Positions 41,601 through 63,886 of a stretch of DNA of 64,000 bases are shown one piece after another (the first letter of the stretch is position 1; every line of letters starts with the position of its first letter). Source of the DNA: Diphasiastrum complanatum (lineage: Eukaryota > Streptophyta > Lycopodiopsida > Lycopodiales > Lycopodiaceae); NCBI GenBank assembly GCA_029204225.1, contig CM055092.1, positions 26,890,320-26,954,319 of the forward strand, written 5' to 3'. The notes under the pieces are model-generated. The model had not been told where the DNA came from, ran no database searches, and worked only from the letters and a program-made list of their open reading frames with translations. A program made the translations under genes and the position numbers.

Positions 41601-42978
41601 CTTCAGCTCGAGATGATGATGGTCATGCTGCGTCCGATGGTAAGATTTTAAGAAAATTATATTCCTAAGTTGAATCTGATCGACTAAAGAAGATGACCCT
41701 AAATTCTAAAATCTGTCCTTCAGTCGTGAAACATCTCATTGTCTTTGATAACAGTAACTGTCTACATCAGCATGAGTGTTTTTCTTTTGATTGGTACCTT
41801 AACGACTGAAAATTATGGACTAAATCTATTTTTGGCTTTGGTACCTAGGACTAAATAAACTGTAAACTAGAAGCCCTTTCCAACCTGGAACAGTGTTTCA
41901 ATTCCAATACATTTCAGGTCCAATTCCAGTACTTTTTAAATTATTTTCATTATGTTTTTTCACGATTCATTGCAGTGAATCAGGAAACCAGCGAATCGCG
42001 ATTTGCTGCAACTATGATATTATTATGATAGATATACCATGGATGCAGCAGAACGCGAAACCAGCGAATCGCGATTTGCTGCAACTATGATATTATTATA
42101 GAATTTTCAATATATCATGGATGCAGCGGAACACGTTCTGCTCATCCACATCCCGGAATGCTATTTAAATTTTTTTTCAGACAAATTCAAAAAAAACACT
42201 CAATAGCAGAAGAAAACACATAAATAGTAGTAGCAATTTTTTTATAGACTGCCGAAAAAGTTGTACACTCAATTAAAACAGAAAAAACAGCATAAATCAT
42301 GGTTTTTTTGGAAAAAATTCAAAAAAATTTAGTACACATTTCGGGAAATTCTAATGTAATTTCCCAGAATGCGTTTTGGATCGTGTTCCGGAAAGAGGCA
42401 TGCATCTATGCATTTTGTGTTCCTCAATGCGATCTGGAACCCATTTTGGGGAGATTCTCGTTAGGGCTTCTTGGACCCTTTCAAATTTTTCCTTTAATAA
42501 AAGGTCTTGATTTATTCCTAGTGTTTGTAAATTTTTTTAGGCTTAAATTCTTTTTATTTTGAGTGTCTTAATTTTGTTAGCAGTTCATACTGCAAAATTC
42601 AAGCAAGAAATCTGCAGCAGACTTCCCAGTTGTGAACTTCTAAATATGTTATATGTAAGGGTATGATAGTTGTGCAGTTTTGAGTTTTACAAACATCAAG
42701 GGCCTTTTTTCTGGACAAATTCGCTGAAACTGTGAAAGGTAAAGTCAAAATGGTTTTAGTTGAATATTTGCAGAAATTGTGGATGCATTTTTTTCTCCAT
42801 ACTTGGCATCTGACAAAATCTGGCCAGCAGATCTATCCCTCAATCACACCCCAAAAAGTCCCAAAACCAAACTGTTTGAAAATCAGGGCCCTGCTGCGTT
42901 TTCTATTTATTTAATTGATTTTTAAATGTATAACTTTAATATTCGTTTCGAATGTACAGTATGTTCTGACCTATTTTG

Positions 42979-43036
<58 letters not shown>

Positions 43037-44483
43037 CCGTTACATCAATTTCACAGTTTTTATTTTAGTTAACAATATGTTTAAAGTAGGATCCACTTTG
43101 ATTTCAAGAGCCTGTAGGGCCAGTTTGGCCCCTTCGCAGCTCTCTCTGATTTCAATGCATCTGACATCCTTTTGTTGATTTTTGGTTGTGAGATCATGCA
43201 GCTCCAAAGCACAACACACAATCTCAAAGAAGTCTTTCCCTGACTCCTCATCTTACTCCACAGCTAACACCAACAGGCTCACCCAAGAGGCGTTCCACAG
43301 CTGGATCTCCAAGGCAACAATCTGGTTCAGGTTCACCAAAACATCATTCTTCCAACGAGTTTAAGGTCTCTTTGCCGTCGTCACAAGCTACCAGTCAGGC
43401 CACCACTGCTCCAAACTCCCCTCCTCCTGGCAACTCGTTACCAAGTAAGTTTATAGTTGAGGTTTAGGCTTTGATATGGTAATGTTGCTTTACAATGCAT
43501 ATTTTTGCAAACTTGTTCCTTCATCGTAAACAGTCTTGTGCCTTTGATCTTGAGGATGTAATATTTCAAAGACATGAAACAAGTCCTTGTTTTCTCATTT
43601 AATTTTGGACCACCTCACCAAGCACAAGATCGGGGCATCGTTTTGTCAAGGTTTGTCCAATTTTGTGGACCTTTTGGGTGGAAGAATCTCGTTTGTTGAG
43701 ATGAGTTCCAGAATGTAGAAACTGTGAATAAGATTTTATGGTTGGGAAGGGCCAGCTTTGCCATTTAAGGGCCCTTCCCTCCCACTTCCTGCTGTCAAAC
43801 GTGGCCATTTGCTCTTCTTAATTTAAGAACTTTCATCTCCAACTTGTGCATGCACCTTCTAATTCCAGGAATCCAGTGTTATGTAGCAACTTGTTTTCCA
43901 AGAGTCTGATTTATTTGCGATATGGGTGACAGCACGGACTCCTAAAGTGGATGGGAAGGAGTTCTTTCGAAAAGCTAGGTGCAACTTGTGATTTTGGTGT
44001 CATTTTCTATATGTATTGCATTTTCATGAAACGCTAGTGGTGTAATATGCTTTAGATATATCAGTATCTAATTCTGTTGTGGTCCGTTTTATGATATCTT
44101 GTTCATAGGAACCGCTTATCTTATGAACAATTTAGTGCATTCCTTACAAATATCAAAGAACTCAATGCACACAGACAGACTCGGGAGGTATGGAGTCATT
44201 GTACAAGCTTTCTAGGTCAATTCCAGTTTATGATTTAGGGTCTTTTATTTATGTTGTGTTATGTAGCACCACTGGTTGACAGCTGTAAATTAGCTCTCAT
44301 AAACTTCACTTGATTTTGAGTTCTTGCAAGTGGGTTGACTGCTATGCCAGTCAGGAGATCTTTCCTGTGTTTTGTTTGCATTTGTAGGAAACATTGAAAA
44401 AAGCGGATGAAATATTTGGGCCTGAGAATAAAGATCTTTATGCTTCTTTTGATGGGCTACTAAGTCGCCACCTTCCTTCGTGA
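29607..44483 (+). CDS. At4g15545-family coiled-coil protein (NAI2-interacting type), complete
   Basis: Nine exons: 29607-29891, 38499-38567, 41002-41061, 41188-41266, 41481-41639, 43202-43444, 43933-43978, 44109-44187, 44388-44483 (371 residues). All introns are GT-AG with consistent phase. Homologues in Arabidopsis are, as I recall, ER-body components that bind NAI2; elsewhere the function is open. The N-terminus has LDLPQELLGMLPSDPYEQLD and ARRITAMAISGRVARLE, then a heptad-rich coiled coil at about residues 35-135 (KLRQKLGEKEHVVYGLQERL; VKRLNRDVAKLETFKR). A Ser/Pro/Thr-rich region (about 218-298; LTPHLTPQLTPTGSPKRR) precedes the conserved tail RTPKVDGKEFFRKAR, LSYEQFSAFLTNIKELNA and ADEIFGPENKDLY. 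The length is close to the usual. The start is the first of two adjacent ATGs, preceding the conserved DLP segment. The in-frame ATG at 29571 lies in the leader repeat and would add 12 non-conserved residues. Intron 1 is 8,607 bp and full of retroelement pieces; introns 2 and 5 are 2.4 and 1.6 kb. No signal peptide or membrane segment is seen. Confidence 0.94.
30480..30800 (-). pseudogene. Copia RNase H fragment inside intron 1
   Basis: On the minus strand, one frame reads KQPITTLSSIEAEYKATAIA, TCEAIWLQRLLGE and CDKLSCISIAKN, the Copia RNase H core and connection. It is antisense to the host gene. Confidence 0.82.
30905..31671 (+). mobile_element. Copia LTR-like sequence ending at a PBS (element I)
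   Basis: The right edge '...gtttatca' is followed directly by a perfect primer-binding site. The left edge is a guess at TGTTGAGATATAAT (30905). A (TCA)n-rich stretch at about 31197-31230 lies inside. Located in intron 1 of the coiled-coil gene. Confidence 0.5.
31672..31683 (+). other. Primer-binding site of element I
   Basis: A perfect TGGTATCAGAGC after a CA-ending edge. Confidence 0.85.
32400..32411 (+). other. Second primer-binding site, 728 bp downstream
   Basis: TGGTATCAGAGC follows '...ttttttcaca'. It marks the right edge of another LTR, so two LTR-PBS junctions of the same orientation lie within 730 bp, either nested elements or two separate insertions. Confidence 0.8.
32412..33500. 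other. Retroelement-like internal sequence, no domain
   Basis: It follows the second PBS and carries short direct repeats (for example 'aagtggatga' three times at about 32700-32750). No gag domain can be read. Confidence 0.4.
33520..34034 (-). pseudogene. Ty3/Gypsy-like gag remnant
   Basis: Minus strand: a frame 34034-33852 with a coiled-coil-like FQSFVSETQERFQSTTDRFS and LEQTLQQLQDML, then 33844-33584 with TYSGEKKEKTVDNVTAFLFH, WWMSL and TWVEFKTLFQ. The spacing W...W..F...F is typical of the retrotransposon gag domain of Ty3/Gypsy elements. The two frames are offset, and a stop follows FKTLFQ. Inside intron 1 of the coiled-coil gene. Confidence 0.62.
34100..35285. other. No gene recognised (intron 1)
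   Basis: No conserved frame. Part of this may be the LTR or leader of the Gypsy-like remnant next to it. Confidence 0.4.
35286..35830. mobile_element. Inverted-repeat element, hAT or MULE-like MITE
   Basis: The left end contains 'tgtcgaaccgtggtttgaac' and 'ccggttcgaatcgg'. The reverse complement of 35781-35825 contains 'tgtctgaatcgggtttgaat', an imperfect inverted match. The interior (about 450 bp) is non-coding. Repeated 'cggttcgaa' blocks are common in non-autonomous plant DNA elements. Target-site duplications were not resolved. Confidence 0.5.
36035..37540 (+). pseudogene. Copia gag-protease-pre-integrase remnant (element E) in intron 1
   Basis: Plus strand: a gag start at 36035, then YVRDNVIPLSKSAKGPKDAW and LYGTPNTARLLYLKNKLYE (UBN2-type gag). 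A tandem duplication shifts the frame. A knuckle (CNYC..., then H and C in another frame) lies near 36835-36885. WYIDSGASKHM is the protease motif at about 37020-37052. After a frameshift come DNLYRLYTSIPS and RLWHERYGHLCYQSMQVL, the pre-integrase H-H segment. It is a third Copia lineage, sense to the host gene, and it ends where a family A LTR fragment begins. Confidence 0.88.
36361..36490. repeat. 67-bp tandem duplication within element E gag
   Basis: 'gagttagtcactggccatct' at 36361 recurs as 'gagtcagtcactgactatct' at 36428; both continue with 'tactaagatccaggatctta'. 67 is not a multiple of three, so the duplication shifts the gag frame. Confidence 0.93.
37546..37654 (+). mobile_element. 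Family A LTR fragment in intron 1
   Basis: 'ttgtttggctac' plus 'aaatcactttagt', then 'gcgctcgatag', 'gacttcgacttatcgaatcg' and 'cttccaaca' match the reverse complement of 10162-10385 in order, with the middle part deleted. It is the 3' end of a family A LTR in plus orientation, abutting element E. Confidence 0.82.
37655..38498. other. Intron 1 remainder, nothing recognised
   Basis: No domain or repeat structure supported. Confidence 0.5.
39363..39660. repeat. 148-bp tandem duplication in intron 2
   Basis: 'agaggcacaatacaagtggt' starts at 39363 and again at 39511. Both copies run through 'attcactactttt', 'gctgctttagagaattgt' and 'tgtttatcatattgtgc' to 'gagatctttta'. The copies differ by scattered substitutions and small indels. 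Confidence 0.93.
41984..42125. repeat. 73-bp tandem duplication in intron 5
   Basis: 'gaaaccagcgaatcgcgatt' at 41984 and again at 42057, each followed by 'tgctgcaactatgatattat'. The unit contains the palindrome AATCGCGATT. Confidence 0.92.
42982..43034. repeat. (GA)n microsatellite in intron 5
   Basis: About 53 bp of GA repeat, about 170 bp before the exon 6 acceptor of the coiled-coil gene. Confidence 0.97.
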
Positions 44484-46254
44484 AATATGAACTGTGTCTT
44501 GGGTCTCCGTCCTTTGCGCTATCTATTGAAAGATTGATTCGACCATCCCCTTTGACTTCCAAAGGCAGAAGATGCGGAGTATGGTGTAGTTCAGCAAGGA
44601 CCAGATCTTATGAAGATTGACGTCCTTTCTTCCTATTTGGGATGAAAATGAAGTCATGCATGATGCTTAGAAAATCATGCCCATTTTCCACTTTGTTTCA
44701 AACAGAAAGAAATTTGTATATGAACTCTTTACCGTATGATGGCTTCAATAGCCAGGTGAATTAAGTTTCCTACTAAAAAAATATTCACTTCATTCTGCAG
44801 ATCGAAGTTCATGAGAGTTGCTCAAAAGCATACTCACTTCCGCCGCTCCAATTTTTACTGTTCAGCTCTATGTTTTTATATTTTGTATTGAGATCCTTCT
44901 TCTCTAAAGGCATGTTGTCATTTGGTTCTAAAATGGCATATCGGGCTAGATTTGCTTGTTTTGCCGGTGGTTATGTACTCCTAATGGCAGCTGTGTTTAG
45001 CTACTCACTGGTGTGTATGCATGTGGTGGTACTGTAGAACATTGCTGCAGATCTCGTTGCGCAGATTAGGATGTTTCTACTATAAGTATCCATACAAAAA
45101 AGTGTCTTCACTTTTTATCATCTAATTTTCATGTTAAACTGTTTTCCAAATAAAGTCAAAGTTGAGCATTTGCACTTGCTTGCACTACTGGTTCTTGATT
45201 GCTTTGAAGAAGTGAATCTTATCTGTAGCTAGATGGGCATTGTGTTGCTTGTTGGTTTGTTTATGTGCATATGCCACGTGCATGTGTGCGCGGGTGCATA
45301 GGTTTGATTAATGGCATGCCAAACTGTGGATAATTTTTTGCATCGTAACAAGAGTTTGCTTTCTGGAAATGAAAGTTGTGTAACATTCTCACAACATGAA
45401 CGGGAAACCCATCTTTTCCCTCTAAAAACTTCTAAGTTGTTGCGTGTGTGATATGGCTTGTGTGCTATTGTGGCTATGCATTAACTTTTTACAATATCTT
45501 TTATACATTTGGATCGCAAATCTATCCTCCTTTTGTCGTGGACATTTGATTGAATCATACAACACAAATCTCTCGCTCATTTGTAACAAAAAATATCTAC
45601 AGTATTGCCCTCGTGATTGTTTGTGGACAAAATGGAGTTTCACTTTGGGAGCAACCACAACATATTGGCATCCAAATTCATAGTAAATGAGAGCAACCCT
45701 CATTGCAAATGAAAAATAGTCAATTTCAAGTTGCATTCCTTTCACAAGATTGTGAACATATTGATATGTATGTGGATATCGTTCATGTAGCTATATGGGA
45801 AACAAAGACCATGGAAAAAATTATGCTACAAGCAATGCTTCATTTTTGTTTGTTTGATCCAATTTTTTCATAATGCAATTTCATAAATACATTGTATAAA
45901 CAATTGTGTATGGTAAATTCACATGGACTTTGCCTTGTAGGTTGTTAGTCAAATTTTGTGATGGTGATGCTCATAGGAGCGATTTTGTCCCCACTTTCTT
46001 CCACATCTTGACCAACGATGCCCATGTGACCATTTGAGTTCTTGCATATCGTCTTTGAGTGATCTCAAACACATCTCAATCATTCTCCCATAAAGGAGAG
46101 CTTTCCCTTTAGGACGCCTAATAGTTCAAATATCAAAGCACTAGACAAGTTGACACCATCTAAATATTTAGGAAAAACCCACAAAAATGCTTCTCGAATG
46201 AAAAACCGTGCATCGCTACTAGTCGACATTTAGGCACCTCCATACAAGTATATT
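44484..46254. other. 3' UTR of the coiled-coil gene, then intergenic
   Basis: A candidate polyadenylation signal AATAAA lies at about 45149-45154. A 107-codon minus frame at 45422-45745 is not recognised and not called. Confidence 0.45.
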
Positions 46255-47090
46255 CACTATAGGGCGGCTTTTTAAATCTGCCCTTTATGTTGAATAAAGA
46301 GATGCCTTAAAATAGGCAGTTTCCTATGGTGCATAAAGGGCAGCCTATAAAAATGTCCTTTATGTAGTATAAGTGGTGGTTTTTTTAGGCCACTCTTTAC
46401 ATTGCATAAAAGGTGGTATAAAAAGTGTCTTTAAAAGGCAATCTTAAAATTGTGCCCTTCGTGCAACATAAATGACCTTAAAAATGTGCTCTTTGTGCAA
46501 CATAAAGGATGACTTTGAAGGAGTACCCTTTGCATTGGATAAAAATGTGGCTTTTAAGATTGCTTGCAAAGTCTTTTATTTCAAAATATAAAATAGTTAT
46601 TATTACACTCTAGGCGACTTATTCCTTGTTGAAATTTATAAATATAACAAAATTAAGTGAATACTATTTTATAAATTATCAAATTTAAGGCACATTATTA
46701 TGAGATAATTATAATTGTATAAATTTTGGGTGATAAAATTTTGAGTTTTGAGTATCAAATGTTTAAAAACTTTCTATCAAAAGAAAGAAAAATAGCCCAA
46801 ATAAAAAACTCTAATTGCCTGTGGCATACGGACGACCTAAGGTTTGCAACATAAATGCTGACCTTTAAATTTGTTTGCCCTTTGAATTCCAGAATGGTGA
46901 TCTAAAAGTCGCTTTTATGCAATCCGAAGGGTACAATTTTAAGGTCATCCTTTATGCTGCCTTTATGCAATGCAAAGGTACAATTTTAAGGTCATCCTTT
47001 TTGTTGCGTAAAGGGCACAATTTTAGGCCACACTTTATGCAGAATAATGAGCACATTTTCAATGTGACCTTTTATGCATAGCTTCATAAA
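46255..47090. mobile_element. CACTA-like element with inverted subterminal repeats
   Basis: The left end starts CACTATAGGGCGGC at 46255. From there to about 46560 a unit of roughly 45-55 bp recurs, built of 'gtgccctt' or 'gtgctctt', 'gtgcaacataaa' and 'gacctta' or 'gacttt'. From about 46850 to 47090 the same unit recurs in reverse complement ('gtacaattttaaggtcatcc' twice, at about 46930 and 46977). A CACTA start and clustered inverted subterminal repeats are hallmarks of CACTA (En/Spm) elements. No TAGTG right terminus was found, and the middle (about 46560-46850) is AT-rich and non-coding. Confidence 0.55.
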
Positions 47091-47885
47091 TGATACTTAA
47101 ACGTTTTTTTTTCAAAATTTGAAGCTTGAGGGACAATATATACACCTTCGGACGCAATCTATTTGTAGGTCATGTTGTGGCATATGATCCATCTATGTAT
47201 ACACAGTTAACTGCTCATAATTAGAGTCTTTTGCAACACACATACTGAGCGTTCATGACATAACTTGTCTCAAATGTTTTGACTATTCACTTTGTCATTT
47301 TGTTTCATTGTCTTTCAACATTTGTTGCGACGCTTGGTTGATAGACTAGGCTTACAACTAAAAGATAGCCATATTTCAATCATTGTGAAGATTGCAAAAG
47401 GTATGATGAAAAGCAAAATGTTAGCAACAAATGTTTTGATTATGTTGGGAATAGGGCAAAGCTACTTAACTTATACAATGCTACCCATGACAACATTTGA
47501 GGCAATCTTCGGATGAAGCTAGTTCAACGAGCATGTTGTTGGCTGCCTCACCAATCTAGTCAACTTAAAATCTTGTACAATAGTCAATATAGACCTTGCA
47601 TGGTGAGAGTTGTAGTGGGAGATTAGCTGCAACAAGAAGAAGGTACACATTTCAATCCTGCAATACTCAAACATATGTATAGACTACTTCTTGGACTTGA
47701 AGGAGCACTAACAAACCACAACTAGAACCATCATTATCAAAATTGAGCTTGCAAAGCACTCAAAAGGGCAATTCAATTATATTCAAAGCAAGAAGACACT
47801 CTTCCAAGTTCAATTGTCAATGTTGGAAAAAATTAAGAAGCAAAGCTAAGGCACTAGTGCCATTGCAAGTCAAGTTTAGAAGTAC
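47091..47885. other. No gene recognised
   Basis: Short frames only. The 74-codon plus frame at 47292-47516 is not recognised. Confidence 0.45.
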
Positions 47886-47892
47886 AAAAATA

Positions 47893-48145
47893 ATTATTCC
47901 ATCTACTTTAGGTTGATTGGACTTAAGACTTGACTTTGGTGTGGTCCAATCATAAAGAACCTCCTTCCCTACAAAGGAAGGATGTTTTTGTGTATTTTGA
48001 ATCCTTCTAGTTTTATCAAAACTAAATATTCCACCTACTTTAGGTTGATTGGACTTGAGACTTGACTTTGGTGTGGTCCAATCACAAACCACCTCCTTCC
48101 CTACAAGGAAGGGTGTTCTTGTGTATTTTGAATCCTTCTAGTCCT
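47893..48145. repeat. About 132-bp tandem duplication
   Basis: 'ctactttaggttgattggac' occurs at 47903 and 48035. Both copies share 'gacttgactttggtgtggtc', 'acctccttccctacaa' and 'gtgtattttgaatccttcta'. Confidence 0.93.
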
Positions 48146-48279
48146 CATGCCAAATTCTTAAAAAAAGGGTCCTCTTTGTTGCCAAGTCTTTGTGTCGTTT
48201 TTGCTCTTTCCTTTGTTGGAACGCTTGATGTTTTGGATGTAGTGATGCTTTGATATTACTCTTGCATTTAGATTTGTGA

Positions 48280-48415
48280 TGAAGACATGCCCTTGTAGGG
48301 AATGAGCGCTTGAAAGCTTTTCCCATAGTTGGTCACCATTTCATGAAGACATGCGCTTGTAGGGAATGAGCGCTTGAGGAGTCGAGGCTTTTCCCATCAT
48401 TGGTCACCCTTTCAT
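48280..48415. repeat. About 64-70 bp tandem duplication
   Basis: 'gaagacatgcccttgtaggg' and 'gaagacatgcgcttgtaggg', each followed by 'aatgagcgcttga' and 'cttttcccat'. The second copy has a few extra bases after 'gcttga'. Confidence 0.93.
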
Positions 48416-49627
48416 TATTTATTGAAAATAGTGTTAGGATTATTGTTAAATGGAAGAGTAGTGTTAATGCTTGGATAGTGCTAAAAGAGTAGTGTACGTG
48501 GATGAAAGTAGCATTAAAGTGATGTGAATTGTGGTGGTTGTTGCTTATGTGCATTGAATGTAGCGATTGCGGGTGTAAGAAGTGAGATTTGAGTGCAAAG
48601 TGAATGGTGCGTAAAGTAATTTTGGCCTGTATTGTGGTTTGTAGCAAAAATGTAGAAGTGGAGTGAAAATTGTTTTTGAGCTTAAATTCGTATAAGAATC
48701 ACATGTAATCACGATACTACAGAATGACACGCCTATGTGAACTATATATGCCTTGATAATCCTAGTGTGAGACACAAATCGACAACATAGGTCTCTGTGC
48801 TTGTGTACTATATTCTGTGAGAGGGAGAAGTGTATGAGACAGATGAATGTGAAAGACACAGAAAATGAGTCCATCTCGGAGTATGTTACAAAACTCTATC
48901 TTGGGGGCTTCTTGAAGATTTTATGCCATATGGCTTGCCCTTGAAGTAAACTTGTAGCCTGTGACTCGCAGACGCTCTTGTGATTGGTAGTGTCTGGGAA
49001 TGTGACATGAATACCAGCACTGAAATTTTTGTGTAGAAAGTGGTACCATCTCGCAGAGGGTCCAGCCTGAAGATCTTGAACAGGATATTGAAGTGGTATG
49101 TGCTAGTGATCCTATATGCTAGTTAAGAAGCATCACTTATCCTACAACTATTCTTAGCAAAACTAGTCCGCTTAATATACGAGTGGTTTTCAGTACACTA
49201 GGAACTTTTCTAGTTTGCACCGTGTCAGAACCAGATCCTTCATAAAATGTCCTTTACTGATGGTAGGCTCTTATAGATTTTACTCAATTTCAGATCAAGA
49301 AGCAACCGCTGCAGCGACTCTGAACCTTGTTGGTAATTAAAAGACCGTTGGGCTCACTACAGAGCCAGTATAATCTCAACTCGGAGATTAATGGATAAAC
49401 ATAATATACAACATACGCAATCCTCCAAAATTGTATACTAATGTTTGAACAAGAATACTAAAGGCGAATTTTCAATGTCCAATTACCTCGTATATTATGG
49501 TTAGTTTTGGATCACATAAAATGTGCCAATTCTAAATGAGTGATCAAGGACAAGCACTTGCAAACATCACAAACAACAAATACGTACTGAATTAAATGCT
49601 ACGAAGCCTTTTCATCAGGAGGTGAAC
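48416..49627. other. Intergenic, 3' flank of the U-box kinase gene
   Basis: No gene is recognised. The part nearest 49627 should include that gene's 3' UTR (minus strand). Confidence 0.45.
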
Positions 49628-61367
<11,740 letters not shown>

Positions 61368-62083
61368 GCTCTATCAACCTTTGGATTCTTGCACCTGTTT
61401 TTCCAACAATTTGAGCCCGAATGGCTTTTCTAAGTCGGTAGTATCTTGTTAGTCCAACTTCATTGCCATCGATACACGAGTCCTCGATGTCTTTATCGAA
61501 AGATGCTTTGCATGCATTGACTTGCAAGTTCCACCGAGCAACTCGGACAACAATTAGTTTCCTCCCTCCTGAGGTGTTTACAGAAATATCTTCTACGAAG
61601 AGCTCTCATCGTTCATAAAAGATAATGATGATGATATCAAATGAGTGAGTCTCTGTGGCTAGATTTCATTAAGAACTGAAAGGTGGAAGCCTTTCGATCA
61701 GAAGGAGAGTGAAGATATAAGTAAGTATTTGGAAGCAAACGCGAGCTATTAATCCTATCTGATGCTGCTTGGGGTTGCGAAGAGCAATAATTATCAATTT
61801 GAAAGAACGTCGTGCACAGGATTGTTTAGGCTGGAACTGCCTCTAGAAAGAGCTCTGATCAGTTCTCGCCTAGGTGTAATATCTAGTTAATGTTGCAGCT
61901 GAGCTTCATATTAGTACGATTTTCCAAGCGGGAGATTGTAAGACAGTTTTGAAATCTGAATTGAAGACGTTCCCCCGGAGACCGACGCCCGAGAAAGATG
62001 ACTTCCTCAACTATTGTTATGAAACCAAGTTCTCGGAGACCAGCTAGACGAGCTTTTTCTTCCATAAGTGACCAAATACAAAA
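61368..62083. other. Upstream region of the U-box kinase gene
   Basis: Expected to hold the 5' UTR and core promoter on the minus strand. No confident TATA box was picked out, and no other gene is recognised. Confidence 0.45.
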
Positions 62084-62385
62084 GGTCGGAGCAGCACACC
62101 GAAGATCTGGCCTAGACTAGAGTTATCCTCCTGATATATTATGTTAAGAAACATTATATGTAAGAAAGATCCGAAGGGCACACTGTAAATCTGGCCTAGA
62201 CTAGAGTTTTCCTCTCGATCGACATATGATTATGAGAAAAAAATATTTTAGCAAATAAGAAAGTTATTCGGAGCAGCACACTGTAGATCTGGCGTAGACT
62301 AGAGTTTTCCTCCTGATATATCATGTTAAAAAACTCAATTGTAAGCAAATAAGAAAAGTCGGAGCAACACACCGTAGGTCTATGT
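62084..62385. repeat. Four-copy tandem array, unit about 85-100 bp
   Basis: A unit starting 'gtcggagcagcacaccg' or its variants at about 62085, 62168, 62268 and 62357. The first three copies continue 'atctggcctagactagagtt' or 'atctggcgtagactagagtt' and then 'atcctcctgatatat' or 'ttcctcctgatatat'; the fourth is truncated. It lies 0.7-1.0 kb upstream of the kinase start codon. Confidence 0.88.
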
Positions 62386-63050
62386 TACTGTAATATTTAG
62401 TTACAGTGTACTCTGAAGGCCAATCAGAAATGAGTAAAGTTTCGTAAAAATAAAGCGAGGATTTCCTTTCCTCTGACTAGAGGCCAAGATTTCAGCCGCA
62501 GAAAGGAGAACATATAAGAGCAAAAATTAAAACGAGACAAGCATCAGCTACATTAGATGGTCTATGAACTAGAGGCAAAGTGTGCTTTATCCTGCCTTCA
62601 ATTGATACTCGCTACGACATATGTACATGTTCAAGGTCCGATGGTGACAAAGTTGATCCTGCTGTAACTGGCAAACGATTGAAAACTCTATCCAATAGCT
62701 TCAAAACAGTATGGCTAGAATTCAGCTGATATTTTCCAACTATCAACTTACTACGCTATGCAAATTGCAATACTTTGTTAGAAGAGGTTCAAGAAAAGAT
62801 TGTCAAATCTTGCAATTGGTGATACTACATATTACGTCCAAGGCACTGACAAAGCTGTCAAATAAGTCGGATTGCAGCCTAACAGAGACCGTTCCATAGC
62901 TCAGTAGTATCACTGATCATCTGTTTCCTGCAAAGACAAGAATAAACTTTCCCTTATGTCTGCATGAAGCATTCTTGTCAATAATAATTTCCTTGCTGAG
63001 AATGAAGCCGGCCGAGGCGACGATTCGAACATCCGCTGGAATCTATGAAG
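62386..63050. other. No gene recognised
   Basis: Short frames only. A minus frame crossing the GA tract at 62910-63281 has no recognisable domain. Confidence 0.45.
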
Positions 63051-63053
63051 GAG

Positions 63054-63089
<36 letters not shown>
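63051..63089. repeat. (GA)n microsatellite
   Basis: About 39 bp GA repeat. Confidence 0.95.
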
Positions 63090-63090
<1 letters not shown>

Positions 63091-63574
63091 CCACGTATCT
63101 TCGATGTAAAGGCCCGCCACCGTTGGATTTCGTCATTATCGTTAGGATTCTGCCGCGTCTCAGCGATTAGCCATTGCATTGAGTCAAGTGGCACGTGGCA
63201 ATGATCCAATGGTCGGGGGTAAGCTATATTGGGGGATTTTACGAAGCGCTGAAGGAGGTTTGTGTATGTGTCCTTGTCCAATACGTGATAAGGGAATCAC
63301 ATTTCGTGAGATATGGTGTGTCGATAGTCATGGATCTTTTGGAATTTGACTTAAGCGAAGAATGGACTATAGATTGAACTCTTCACGTGAGAATGGAATG
63401 ATAGAATGGACCTTTTGCTTGGCCCATCACAAATGGCAAGATGGTAAAGCTTAGCAATAACTCTACAATAAGATGACCAAGCAAGAATATCATCGGAAAA
63501 TCCATTAGTCTTTGTTAAAGACGAGAGTGAGGGGGTAGGGTGTCCTCGTTCTATGTGTTGGGACCACATCTTGG
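63090..63574. other. No gene recognised
   Basis: Nothing supportable on either strand. Confidence 0.45.
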
Positions 63575-63576
63575 AG

Positions 63577-63620
63577 CATCTCTCTCTCTCTCTCTCTCAT
63601 ACACACACACACACACACAT
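63577..63620. repeat. Compound (CT)n and (CA)n microsatellite
   Basis: CT run to about 63598 followed by a CA run to 63620. Confidence 0.93.
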
Positions 63621-63837
63621 TCACTCACCTTGGCCACATGCAAGAGTGCAAGCCTTGTCCAAACATGTGCTTTCAAGAGGGTACACTTTCGGTCGGATGT
63701 ACTAGTTAATTTAGTTCCTAGATGTATTTCAAAACCACATTTTTGGACATGCATGATGTAGGTTGAGTTCTTGGATGTGCACATCACATCCATATCTAAA
63801 TGACATATATAACCTAGCCAATATTGATGCATGTATC

Positions 63838-63853
63838 TGTCTCTCTCTCTCTC

Positions 63854-63886
<33 letters not shown>
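63838..63886. repeat. Compound (CT)n and (AT)n microsatellite
   Basis: A short CT run at about 63838-63855 followed by AT repeat at about 63859-63886. Confidence 0.93.

Noticed and set aside
45422-45745. 107-codon minus frame with several Cys and Tyr
   Set aside because: Considered as a transposase or small-gene candidate, but no motif, and its neighbours are non-coding.
62910-63281. 123-codon minus frame crossing a GA tract
   Set aside because: The middle is microsatellite translation and the flanks show no conserved domain; perhaps leader sequence of an unseen gene, but not supportable.
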